Positions 26,546-34,382 of a DNA stretch of 52,106 bases are shown here, piece by piece; the stretch's first letter is position 1; the number at the start of each line of letters is the position of its first letter. Source of the stretch: Methylobacterium sp. E-066 (GTDB lineage: Bacteria > Pseudomonadota > Alphaproteobacteria > Rhizobiales > Beijerinckiaceae); assembly GCF_022829635.1 (NCBI RefSeq), contig NZ_JAKSYO010000044.1:1-52106 (forward strand), written 5' to 3'. Under the pieces are notes generated by a model. It saw only the letters and a program-made list of their open reading frames with translations. It ran no database searches and had not been told where the DNA came from. Both the position numbers and the translations under genes were made by a program.

Positions 26546-26625
26546 CCGCAACCTACCGTAGGTCGTGGTTATCCTTCCGAGCGATCAAGATGATGTCATG
26601 CTAGTACATGTTTTTAGAAGCCCGC

Positions 26626-28584
26626 TTATGCCGCCTGGGCGGTACTGACCTGAGTTGCACTGGCAGCGGCCAGGCAAGCCTCCACGGCCTGCCGGAGCGA
26701 GGACGCATAGGCATCGGCCCCGACCTGGCGTCCAACGCTGGCATCGGTGAGTACCTTATCGCCCACCGGCCAGAGGCCGACTAGGACCGGAACGTCGGGT
26801 GCGCGTCGCTTCAGCCGCTCAAGGAGGTAGCGCAGGTGCGCCGGGTTGCCGGTGATGTCGAGGTAGGAGATGCACACCATCGCCACGCCGGTCAGGTCGA
26901 GATCGCGGATGCGGTCGCGTGAAACAGCCTCGTAACCGGCGACCCGTGCTCCAAGTCCGTGCTTGCGCAGCAGCTGGGCCAGCATAGCCGAGGAGGCCTC
27001 GTCGAGAGGGCCGCGTCCTGCCACACACAGCACGGGCGTCTCGCCTTTCCACGCTTCGGGAAGCATCTCTTGCGGTGGCGCTTGCCCTGGCACGGCTTCA
27101 TTTCTGGGATGGGCTCGCTCAGCTAAGGTCAGGGTCTCGCTCGGGTTCATCGCTTTCGCGTCTCCCGCAGGCTCGACATCTTCGTGCACTTCAAAATCTT
27201 CGACAAGGGAACGTGCCGAGGCGCGGATGTTTTCCAGCTGCGCTGGCGTGACAACCCCACGTTGATAGTCGTTGGCCGCCAGTTGGAGGCCTTTGAGCGC
27301 AACCTCGTCGTAGTAAGAGGACAGGGAACGCTCCTTCAGCATGGTTTCGCCGAGATCGCGCGCCTCGTCTGGGTCGCCGGCCAGCATGCGCTGATAGAAG
27401 TTCTCCACGGGCGTCAGTGGCGGCCGATCACCGAGCATAATGTCGAGGAACTCCAGGCTGTCGACGTGGCGACCGAGCACCACGAGACAGACCGTGAAAG
27501 GCGTGGCCAGGATCAGGCCGATGGGCCCCCACAGGAAGCCCCAGAACAGAGTCGAGACGATCACCGCGAAGGGTGAGAGGCCGGTCGAGTGCCCGTATAG
27601 AAGCGGTTCGATCACCTGTCCGAACAGGGGCTCGGCTACCAGAAACAAGGCGGCCGTGGCGATGACCATGGTCCAGCCCGAGTCGACCGCGGCGGCGAGC
27701 GCGAGGGGAAACACAGCCGAGATGAAAGCGCCTATGTAGGGCACGAACCGCATCAGCGCCGAGAACACGCCCCACAGCAGGGGGTTGGGCACCCCGATCA
27801 GCCATAGGCCAACACCGATGATGATGCCGAAGGCAGCGTTCATCCCGAGCTGGGCAAGGAAGTAGGTGCCGAGCCGACCGGCCGCATCGTCCATGGCCAC
27901 CGTCGTGCGGTGCAGGTCGCTCGACCCGAACAAGCGGATCATGCGGTTGCGCAGGTCCTCCCTCTGCAGCAGCAGGAACACGACCACGACAAGCACGATG
28001 CCAACCGTGGTCAGCGGCTCGAAGATCGGACCGAGCACCTTTTCGGCCAGAGCCAGCGGTGAGATCTCGGGCTCCTGGACCCGCACAAGCTGCGCCTTCG
28101 GGGTGTCGCCGGCCGGTCCCGTCGACGCTGCCGTACCGGCGGCGTCGGCCTTCTGGGTCGCGTCGTGAACCTGATGGTTGAACTTCTGAATGACCCGGTT
28201 GGCCTCGCCGAGCCATCCCTGCTGCAGGCCGGCGAACTTCTTTTGCACCGTCACTTGGTACTGCGGCAGGTTGCCGGCGAGCCCGGCGACCTGGGTGCCG
28301 ATGACCGCGCCAAAGCCGCCGATGACGGCGACTGCAAGAAGGACGGCTACAATGACCGACGGAACCCGTCCGAGCTTGATCCTCCGGAGTAGGTTGACGA
28401 CCGGTCCGAGGACAAAACTGAGGAGCACCGCCAGTACTAGGGGAATGAACACCTCGCGTCCGAAGTAGAGGGCGGCGATCAGCACGACGCCGACGGCGAG
28501 GGTGAGCAAGCCGCGTAGCCCTGGCACCAAAGGCGGCGGCACCTGGGCTGGCGGGCGTGGGGCGGTGACTTCGTCCATCGGCAT
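26626..28584 (-). CDS. AI-2E/PerM-family permease with a B12-binding-like C-terminal domain
   Basis: This 652-residue protein has about eight TM helices in the usual AI-2E/UPF0118 pattern (first pair at about residues 20-75, a large extracytoplasmic loop, then a cluster to about 365) with the family motif RFVPYIGAFISAVFP. A linker of about 150 residues follows, then a Rossmann-like domain of about 110 residues (VLCVAGRGPLDEASSAM, LGARVAGYEAV, MVCISYLDI, VPVLVGLWP). That fold resembles cobalamin-binding domains but lacks the DxHxxG motif. The family exports or imports small solutes; the substrate is unknown. ATG 28584 is chosen for the GAGGAG site about 10 bases upstream. Confidence 0.87.
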   Translation of the reverse strand: MPMDEVTAPRPPAQVPPPLVPGLRGLLTLAVGVVLIAALYFGREVFIPLVLAVLLSFVLGPVVNLLRRIKLGRVPSVIVAVLLAVAVIGGFGAVIGTQVAGLAGNLPQYQVTVQKKFAGLQQGWLGEANRVIQKFNHQVHDATQKADAAGTAASTGPAGDTPKAQLVRVQEPEISPLALAEKVLGPIFEPLTTVGIVLVVVVFLLLQREDLRNRMIRLFGSSDLHRTTVAMDDAAGRLGTYFLAQLGMNAAFGIIIGVGLWLIGVPNPLLWGVFSALMRFVPYIGAFISAVFPLALAAAVDSGWTMVIATAALFLVAEPLFGQVIEPLLYGHSTGLSPFAVIVSTLFWGFLWGPIGLILATPFTVCLVVLGRHVDSLEFLDIMLGDRPPLTPVENFYQRMLAGDPDEARDLGETMLKERSLSSYYDEVALKGLQLAANDYQRGVVTPAQLENIRASARSLVEDFEVHEDVEPAGDAKAMNPSETLTLAERAHPRNEAVPGQAPPQEMLPEAWKGETPVLCVAGRGPLDEASSAMLAQLLRKHGLGARVAGYEAVSRDRIRDLDLTGVAMVCISYLDITGNPAHLRYLLERLKRRAPDVPVLVGLWPVGDKVLTDASVGRQVGADAYASSLRQAVEACLAAASATQVSTAQAA

Positions 28585-28647
28585 GCGGCGTAAACTCCTC
28601 GACGCTGCGCCGAGGCTCACGGCACACCGGATACAACGCCACCGCGA

Positions 28648-28706
28648 GCGTTTTGCCTCCCCGGCACGACGCAAAACGCGACGTTGTCGTTAAAACGATC
28701 GTTTTA
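28648..28706. promoter_or_regulatory. Two dyads upstream of the permease gene, candidate operators
   Basis: A 9-bp inverted repeat (GCGTTTTGC 28648-28656 / GCAAAACGC 28671-28679) and a perfect 16-bp palindrome (TAAAACGATCGTTTTA, 28691-28706) lie 64-122 bases upstream of the permease start. Both centre on AAAACG half-sites, so they may be sites for one dimeric regulator. No regulator gene for this site is obvious nearby. Confidence 0.5.
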
Positions 28707-28874
28707 CCGACGATCCGGTGGCGCGTGTTGCTTGCCGCTCGAACCAGTCCGATCTTTGTCGGAAAAACGTGTCGGCTTTTCTATTGGCGGGCAAACGCCG
28801 GTTTGGCATGATCCCGACGTGCGCGTCGGCTTCACGCGCCTCTCCACCCTCGACCTAGTCCTGCAGCGCAGCCC

Positions 28875-29264
28875 TCAGCGGATCATCTCGACCACGACAC
28901 CGGCGGCCTCAGCGATCGTCGACCAGCGCTGCTCTGCGGTAAGCGCCGGCAGGCCTTCACGTTTGGCAAGGGCCAGACAGTATCGATCCCCGAGCGACAA
29001 GCCACCCTCGACCGTGATCGGACGCAGCATGCCGGCCTCGTACGACAGCGCGGCATCGACCACAGCCCATCGGATCGGCATGGGGCGCAACAGCGCTTCG
29101 AGATCAGGGCGTGCAGCCCCGAGCTTGGCGTAGTGGCTGACTACTTCAGCCAGATTGACGGTCGTCATGACAGACCCGTCGAGCACGGCCTTCACCCGAT
29201 CCGCTCCTGGCTCGGCCAGCAGCAGGGCTAGCAGAGCGGACGCGTCAAGGACGAAGCCCGTCAT
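28875..29264 (-). CDS. vapC: VapC-type PIN-domain toxin
   Basis: This 129-residue PIN-domain RNase has its acidic residues visible: Asp in VLDASALLAL, Glu in NLAEVVSHY and Asp in LSLGDRYCLALA, followed by the C-terminal LTAEQRW segment. VapC toxins cleave tRNA or rRNA. Its ATG overlaps the stop of the AbrB-like antitoxin gene upstream (ATGA at 29261-29264), the normal VapBC layout with antitoxin first. On a plasmid this is an addiction module. The specific RNA target is unknown. Confidence 0.92.
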   Translation of the reverse strand: MTGFVLDASALLALLLAEPGADRVKAVLDGSVMTTVNLAEVVSHYAKLGAARPDLEALLRPMPIRWAVVDAALSYEAGMLRPITVEGGLSLGDRYCLALAKREGLPALTAEQRWSTIAEAAGVVVEMIR

Positions 29265-29503
29265 TCGGCTTCGGCCTCAGAGGCTCGGTCGGCGAGGAAG
29301 TCTGCCACGGACGCGCCTGTCGTGTCACCGACCAGCCTGCGACTCAGGGCCTGTGCTCGGGCGACGACCTGATCGAGGGTCCGGAGCACGATGGCGTCGC
29401 CCGTATCCTCGACGATGACCTCACCGCCACGAGCAAGGCCATGCCGCTTGCGCAGATCGGCCGGTAGGCTCACGCGCCCGTCCTGCATTACCCTTGCTTT
29501 CAT
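29261..29503 (-). CDS. vapB: VapB-type AbrB-fold antitoxin
   Basis: This 80-residue protein begins with a SpoVT/AbrB DNA-binding swapped-hairpin domain (MQDGRVSLPADLRKRHGL, EVIVEDTGDAIVLRTL) and ends in an acidic tail that would bind the toxin. The ATG at 29503 has GGAGG eight bases upstream; the longer open frame to 29554 lacks support. It most likely represses its own promoter in the spacer shared with the recombinase gene. Confidence 0.9.
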   Translation of the reverse strand: MKARVMQDGRVSLPADLRKRHGLARGGEVIVEDTGDAIVLRTLDQVVARAQALSRRLVGDTTGASVADFLADRASEAEAE

Positions 29504-29642
29504 GGGACGCCTCCAATGTATGCCATAGGCGTGAGCGTACGCCAGAAGTCTCAATCCATGCCAGAAAGAACTTTGAACGTCAGCCCTGCCAGGAGCTGGC
29601 TCACTTCGGCTGTGTGGCGCTTTTGCATGCGTGTCCGTTTGA

Positions 29643-29671
29643 GGATCGGTCAGCGGACGCTTAGCCGATCC
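29643..29671. promoter_or_regulatory. Inverted repeat near the recombinase, candidate res subsite
   Basis: GGATCGG (29643-29649) and CCGATCC (29665-29671) form a perfect 7-bp dyad with a 15-base spacer, about 100 bases before the serine recombinase start. Resolvases bind such dyads as res subsites and often repress their own gene. Only one dyad was found, so the assignment is tentative. Confidence 0.4.
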
Positions 29672-29768
29672 ACCCGCAGAGGCTCGCTCCGCCTGCGCGG
29701 GCGGCGTCTCAATGGAATGGTACGATAAGAATTGCGATGAGGGGACCCTTTACGTTACGGTCCAGCTC

Positions 29769-30365
29769 ATGACGCATGTGCTGATCGGCTACGCCCGGTG
29801 CTCGACCGACAAGCAGGACCTCGCCGCCCAACGCGACGCGCTGGTCCAGCTCGGGGTGGCGCCCGAGCGCATCTACACCGACAAGGGCTTCACCGGGACG
29901 AACCGGGCTCGCCCGGGCCTAGATCAGGCGCTGGCCGCGGTCCGGAGCGGCGACACCCTGGTGGTGCCCAAGCTCGACCGGCTAGCCCGCTCCGTGCCGG
30001 ACGCGCGCGCGATCGGCGACGCGCTCACGGCCCGAGGTGTGAAGCTCCAGCTCGGCGCCAGCGTGCACGACCCGGTCGACCCGCTGGGCAAGCTGTTCTT
30101 CAACATCCTGGCGACGTTTGCTGAGTTCGAGGCGGACCTGATCCGGCTGCGCACGCGCGAGGGCATGGCGGTGGCGCGTGCCAAGGGGAAGCTGCGCGGC
30201 AAGAAGCCCAAGCTCTCGGACCGCCAGCAGAAGGAGTTGCGCCGGATGTACGACACCGGCGAGTACGCGATCAGCGACCTGGCCGAGCTGTTCTCGATTT
30301 CCCGGCCGACGGTCTACCGGACCCTGGAGCGCCAGCCGGCCACGCCCGCCGTCGCGGCGGCCTGA
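29769..30365 (+). CDS. Serine recombinase, resolvase/invertase type
   Basis: This 198-residue protein has the resolvase catalytic domain with the nucleophile Ser12 in GYARCSTDKQD, the Arg-containing VVPKLDRLARS segment, and LFFNILATFAEFEADLIRLRTREG in the dimerisation helix. A C-terminal HTH (EYAISDLAELFSISRPTVYRTL) binds DNA. ATG 29769 is preferred over the upstream ATG at 29712 because homology begins there. On a plasmid this probably resolves multimers. It is divergent from VapBC. Confidence 0.9.
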   Translation: MTHVLIGYARCSTDKQDLAAQRDALVQLGVAPERIYTDKGFTGTNRARPGLDQALAAVRSGDTLVVPKLDRLARSVPDARAIGDALTARGVKLQLGASVHDPVDPLGKLFFNILATFAEFEADLIRLRTREGMAVARAKGKLRGKKPKLSDRQQKELRRMYDTGEYAISDLAELFSISRPTVYRTLERQPATPAVAAA

Positions 30366-30447
30366 ACGGGCGCCTCATCACGATCGACGCGGGAGCAGAC
30401 CCCGTCGGCGTTCCCCGAACCAAGGTGACCGAAACCGCTGATGACCA

Positions 30448-30750
30448 GTGCCAAATAGCGATCAAAGTTACATCGCCCGGTGGAACGTCCTCTTGGAGGA
30501 GCCGGAACCCCGCGAGGGCCGTAAGAACCGGGCTAGCGCGGCCCAGGACGCCCGTGGCTGGGCTCGGACGGGTCTCGGGCCATCGGGAAGCCGCAGCGCC
30601 CGTTCTGGAGCCCGCTAGGGCCAGAATCCGCCCCGGGGCAGCCAGGGCCGCGGCGCCAACACCCTCGCCGATAGTGCCGCCGGCGAGCTGATGCGCGAGC
30701 GGGGCATCGACCTGGCGTCCGAGATGCGCCCCGACGACCTCCCGTTCTGA
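30448..30750 (+). pseudogene. Small coding-like ORF interrupted by an in-frame amber codon
   Basis: From a GTG at 30448 the frame encodes SDQSYIARWNVLLEEPEPRE, then stops at TAG 30616-30618. It continues in the same frame to TGA 30748 as GELMRERGIDLASEMRPDDLPF (written here in part). Third codon positions are almost all G or C on both sides of the amber codon, as in real genes here, so both halves look coding. The C-terminal MRPDDLPF resembles the acidic tip of single-stranded-DNA-binding proteins, but no OB fold is visible. It is probably a pseudogene; amber read-through is less likely. Confidence 0.45.
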
Positions 30751-30833
30751 TCCGCCAGGATGAACCCGGATCCGCGTGACATCGGCTTCCACCCAATGCC
30801 TATCCCAATTTCCACCAGACCGAGGATCCGGCC

Positions 30834-30966
30834 CGCGTGACCGGCGTGACCCGCGGGCCCCCTACTTCGTAGGGGGTCCCTGCAGGGTCACGTCCCGTCA
30901 CGGCTTCGGGCCTGCCGTGACAGCGTGACATGAGCCGGTCCTGTCACGCCTGTCACGCTGTCACGC
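30834..30966. repeat. GTGAC/TGTCACGC repeat cluster, iteron-like
   Basis: The motif TGTCACGC occurs three times in direct orientation at 30942, 30951 and 30959 (spacings 9 and 8). Inverted or partial copies are found at 30886, 30896, 30915 and 30923 (GCGTGACA), with further GTGAC sites at about 30836 and 30846. The cluster lies at the 3' end of, and just beyond, the TOPRIM/RepA-like gene. Clustered short repeats beside a replication gene suggest iterons or a regulatory binding array. There is also a GGCCCCCTAC/GTAGGGGGTCC dyad at about 30858-30879. Confidence 0.6.
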
Positions 30967-33123
30967 ATCGACCCGCCAGAACCACTTCTCGCCGCCCCAC
31001 GTCGCCGTTTCGAAACCCTGCTTCGGGCAGGCGTCGATGGCGCGCTTGAGCCCCTGGCGGATCGCCGCGTCGGCCTTGGTCTCGTCGGTGTCGACCGTCG
31101 TGTAGCGACGCCGAAATTCGGGCCTCAGTTCTTCGAGGGTGATCGCGCGCACCCGAGGCCCGGACCCACGCACCTCCACCTCTCGGCCGCTCTGGATCAT
31201 CACCTCGTGGAAAGCCTCGCGGAAGGCGCGGATCGGGAGCGCCTCCTTCCGCGGGGGCGGAGCAACCGCCGAGGCATCGAGGTCCGGCTCGACGACGCAG
31301 GCACCGAACGGCTCATCATCGTTGTCGGTGCCCAGCTCCACGAACCGGAGGTTGAAGCCGGCGATGCGGCCTTCCTCTCCATCACGGAGCTTGGCCTTGT
31401 TCAGCGACCGCCCCTTCACCTCGCCGGTGGCTTGGTTGCGTTCGGCCAGGAGGGACAGCACGACGTCGGCACCGGCACGGTATGCAGAGGAGCCGCGCAG
31501 GCCGGTGTGCTCGTCCTTGCCGTAGTGGTGGACCGCCAGGACGAAGGCGTCGATCGGCTCCCCCAGCATCTGCATGTGGGTGATGACGCGCTGCGCCTCG
31601 GCGCTGTTGTTCTCGTCCTGCAGGCCGAAGGCGGCGATGAGGGTATCGATCACGATCAGGCCCAGGCGCACCCCGAACTTCCGGCGCATCCACGCGTCGA
31701 TGCCACGGATCCACCGCTGGAGTTCCAAGACCTGCGCCGGATCGGACAGGTTCGGGACCTTCTCCCTGCGCACGATCGGTTGGTTCTTGCTGCCGCCCTT
31801 GGCCTTCCGAACCGCGTCGAGGCGGTTCGCCAGGGTCCCGGCGCCCTCGGCGGCGATGATCAGCGTCCCGACGCGCTCGACGACGCGATGGCCGAAGAAG
31901 TCGCGCCCCTCCGCGAGGCAGTTGGCCAGCTCGATGGCCGAAAAAGTCTTGGCCGCCCCCGACTGGCCGCCGAGGATGCCGACGCCCTTCGCGGGCAGCA
32001 GGGGCTTCACGATGTACCGGGGCGGCTCCAGGGGTGTATCGCCGTCGAAGACGAACCCCACCGCCCGGAACTCGTCCAGGGTCGGGATCCGCGGCGGCTC
32101 GTCCGGGGCGGGCTGATCCAGGACGGGCTGATCCGGGGCGCGAGCCTCGGTCGGCTCGAAGGAATCCTCGCGCGTCGGAGCTGCCACGGGGACTTCGGTC
32201 GCGGCATCGACCCGCTGCCACAGCGCCTCGACGGTGCCTCCGGCCTCCATCCAGTCCGTCACGTCCTTGCCCTCTTCCAGGTCAGAGAAATCGACGACCC
32301 GCACCCGCGAAGCGTGGCCGGCCAGTTCAGTGATCTTCGTGCGGGTCCCGATGCGCCCGCCGCCGTCGTTGTCGGGGAGGATCACCACGTCGCGGCCGGC
32401 CAGCAGCTCGCCGCACCCCTCGGGCACGTCGGTGGCGCCACCGAAGGTGAAGGCCGGCAGATCGAAGCGTGCGAGCGTGTCGACGTCCTTCTCACCCTCT
32501 GGCCAGAACACCGTTTCCCCGGAGAAGACGGGGTCGAACGGGTTGGCGCTGGCGACGTAGGGGCAGGGGACGAAGCCTGCGGGCCGCCTGGCCTGCCAGC
32601 CCGTGCGACCGGTCTTCGAGTCGAGGACCCGATAGAAGTCGATCCACGGCGAACCGACGGTCTTCTTGATCTTGAAGCGCACCGGCGCCCCGTCGCGGAT
32701 GTAGGCGTGCCGGCGCCCCTTCAGCTCACCCGCGACCGGAGGCGGTTCGCGCCGGCCAACAGCCTGGAACTTCGTCGCGCGTTCGCCCGGCTCAGGCGGC
32801 GTCATCTCCGGCACTGGCACGTCGGACAGCTTCGGAGCCGGAGAACGGCTCTCGGACTGCCCGGCGTCCTTCCGCAGAGCCGACCGCTCGGCGTCCGTCC
32901 GCCTGTCCGGCCCCAGCTTCGCCTCCGCGTTCACGAAATGGCGGTGCTCGGCTTGGTCGTCTCCGACCCGAAAGCACTTCAGGGCGTAGCCGTTTGGCGC
33001 CGACTCCTCGATCCAGATGGACACCGACCGATCCGTCTTCGGGCGTCCGATGGCAGCGGTGCGCAGGCGCTTGCCGCAGATCTTCCCGCCGAGGACGCTA
33101 TGCAAGGTTTCGAGAGTGACCAC
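30961..33123 (-). CDS. TOPRIM primase-like/RepA-type ATPase (plasmid replication or island protein)
   Basis: This protein of about 720 residues combines an N-terminal segment, a TOPRIM-like domain (EGEKDVDTLARF around residue 205, DNDGGG around 250) and a RepA/AAA_25 hexameric helicase ATPase (Walker A-like GGQSGAAKT, Walker B region LIVIDTLIAAFG, and HHYGKDEHTGLRGSSA). It would prime or unwind DNA during replication. The start is a GTG at 33123, 12 bases after the preceding stop; the frame reaches further upstream but overlaps that gene. It is last of a coupled four-gene operon. Similar proteins occur in phages and integrative elements, so its exact role in this plasmid is inferred. Confidence 0.85.
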   Translation of the reverse strand: MVTLETLHSVLGGKICGKRLRTAAIGRPKTDRSVSIWIEESAPNGYALKCFRVGDDQAEHRHFVNAEAKLGPDRRTDAERSALRKDAGQSESRSPAPKLSDVPVPEMTPPEPGERATKFQAVGRREPPPVAGELKGRRHAYIRDGAPVRFKIKKTVGSPWIDFYRVLDSKTGRTGWQARRPAGFVPCPYVASANPFDPVFSGETVFWPEGEKDVDTLARFDLPAFTFGGATDVPEGCGELLAGRDVVILPDNDGGGRIGTRTKITELAGHASRVRVVDFSDLEEGKDVTDWMEAGGTVEALWQRVDAATEVPVAAPTREDSFEPTEARAPDQPVLDQPAPDEPPRIPTLDEFRAVGFVFDGDTPLEPPRYIVKPLLPAKGVGILGGQSGAAKTFSAIELANCLAEGRDFFGHRVVERVGTLIIAAEGAGTLANRLDAVRKAKGGSKNQPIVRREKVPNLSDPAQVLELQRWIRGIDAWMRRKFGVRLGLIVIDTLIAAFGLQDENNSAEAQRVITHMQMLGEPIDAFVLAVHHYGKDEHTGLRGSSAYRAGADVVLSLLAERNQATGEVKGRSLNKAKLRDGEEGRIAGFNLRFVELGTDNDDEPFGACVVEPDLDASAVAPPPRKEALPIRAFREAFHEVMIQSGREVEVRGSGPRVRAITLEELRPEFRRRYTTVDTDETKADAAIRQGLKRAIDACPKQGFETATWGGEKWFWRVDA

Positions 33124-33134
33124 GACCCGCCCCG

Positions 33135-33557
33135 TCAGTGCTGCTTGAGGACGACCACCGGAGCCTGCGGCCCCTGGCGGAGGAGGGATCGCCACGCCTC
33201 GCCATGGGCGGGCGTGGTCTCGACGAGGACCACCGAGGCGCGGCCGTAACGGATGACGGAGGCCGCCATCTCGTACGAGGACGTGCAGTCGTTCAGGAGC
33301 ACGAGCGCGCCGTGCACCCGGCGCAGCAGCCGTCGCAGGGCTGCCACGTCGAAGGCGTCCGGCCCCGCCGGTGCGGCCCGATCGTCCACGATGGCGGCGA
33401 AGGGCCCCGCGCCGGGGTTCCTGACGGGATCAGGCATGGGGTGGACGACGACCAGGCCGGCCCCGTGCCGGCACACGGCCCGGAGGAGAGGCAGCCGGTA
33501 GACCGGCCGCCGCTGCGCAGGTGTCGGACCCGGGTTTTGGATGGGCGGCAGGCTCAT
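33135..33557 (-). CDS. Hypothetical protein, 140 aa, paralogue of upstream gene
   Basis: Soluble alpha/beta protein with the pattern PFAAIVDDRAAPAG...LLRRVHGALVLL and YEMAASVIRYGRASVVLVET. It shares a detectable repeat of residue pattern with the preceding gene product (same order of hydrophobic strands and the VxxET segment), so the two arose by duplication. Its ATG overlaps the preceding stop as TAATG at 33557. The function is unknown; the context is the AlpA-to-TOPRIM operon. Confidence 0.8.
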   Translation of the reverse strand: MSLPPIQNPGPTPAQRRPVYRLPLLRAVCRHGAGLVVVHPMPDPVRNPGAGPFAAIVDDRAAPAGPDAFDVAALRRLLRRVHGALVLLNDCTSSYEMAASVIRYGRASVVLVETTPAHGEAWRSLLRQGPQAPVVVLKQH

Positions 33558-34015
33558 TACGCCCACCCTGCTGGCAGGTCACAGGCGATGAAGCTCAGCT
33601 TCCCCGGCGCCGCTTCCCGGACGAGCGCCGCCCAGGCGATCTCGTGCTGGGCGAGGGTCTCGATGATCACCGACGAGTGGCCGGCCATCGCGAGAGCGGC
33701 CGCGCGGTCGTAGATGTCCGGCACGATCTCGCTGCGGGAGATGATCGAGACGTCGTAGGCAGCGCCCATAAGGGCATCGAGGGAACCGGCGTGGAACGCG
33801 CCCGGTCCCCGCGCTCCGTCGGCCCAGGGCGGATCGTCACCGATGATGGCGACCCAAGGTCCGACGTGCGGCACCGGGAAGGGCGCGAGGTCCTGGTCCT
33901 GGAGACCGAGCGCGCACTGGCGATGCGCCGCGAGGAGGAGGAGCGGACCCATGTGGTCGCCCATGGCATCGGCCATGGTAGCCACCGACGAGGGGGCGGG
34001 CAGGTAGAACCTCAC
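33557..34015 (-). CDS. Hypothetical protein, 152 aa, first of a paralogous pair
   Basis: Starts with a GTG at 34015 that overlaps the AlpA-like gene's stop (GTGA). Contains PWVAIIGDDPPWADG, then ALMGAAYDVSIISRSEI and AGHSSVIIETLAQHEIAW. The alignment with its neighbour (VAIIGDD / AAIVDDR; SVIIET / SVVLVET) shows paralogy. No known domain. The translationally coupled position suggests a subunit needed in a defined ratio with its paralogue. Confidence 0.8.
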   Translation of the reverse strand: MRFYLPAPSSVATMADAMGDHMGPLLLLAAHRQCALGLQDQDLAPFPVPHVGPWVAIIGDDPPWADGARGPGAFHAGSLDALMGAAYDVSIISRSEIVPDIYDRAAALAMAGHSSVIIETLAQHEIAWAALVREAAPGKLSFIACDLPAGWA

Positions 34016-34254
34016 GACCGGCCCTCCTCGGTCGAGGTGGGGACGGCGGCTTCGACCCGACGGGCCGCCATGAAGGCGTCCAGGTCATGCTTCCGCCAGA
34101 GAAACTTCCTCCAGCTCAGGGTGAAGTGCGCCGGAGCGCGACCCTCGCGGCGCCACTTGTTAAGTGTTGAGTGACCAACGCCCATGTACCGGGCCGCAGG
34201 TCCGGTGGTGAACGCGGGCTCGTCCTTAAGATCGAGCGACTTCTGCTTGGCCAT
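34012..34254 (-). CDS. AlpA-like small HTH regulator or excisionase
   Basis: This 80-residue protein has a MerR-like winged helix: FTTGPAARYMGVGHSTLNKWRREGRAP, followed by the wing. Proteins of this type act as AlpA/excisionase-like DNA-binding factors near replication or integration genes. ATG 34254 was chosen because the domain starts shortly after; the frame also extends six codons upstream. First gene of the coupled operon. Confidence 0.85.
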   Translation of the reverse strand: MAKQKSLDLKDEPAFTTGPAARYMGVGHSTLNKWRREGRAPAHFTLSWRKFLWRKHDLDAFMAARRVEAAVPTSTEEGRS

Positions 34255-34382
34255 TGTTGCCCTCCGAACCAAGTAGCCTTGGGAGCTACGATGGTCGAAG
34301 GATCGCTCAGAGCAGGGCTGAAGTGTTGCGTTATAGCTTTAAAAAAGCGCGTTTAAAGCTCTAACTCATTGCCCCACATTGC

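Noticed and set aside
31207..33249. A 680-codon plus-strand ORF opposite the TOPRIM/RepA gene.
   Set aside because: Antisense shadow; the minus strand has recognisable ATPase and TOPRIM motifs.
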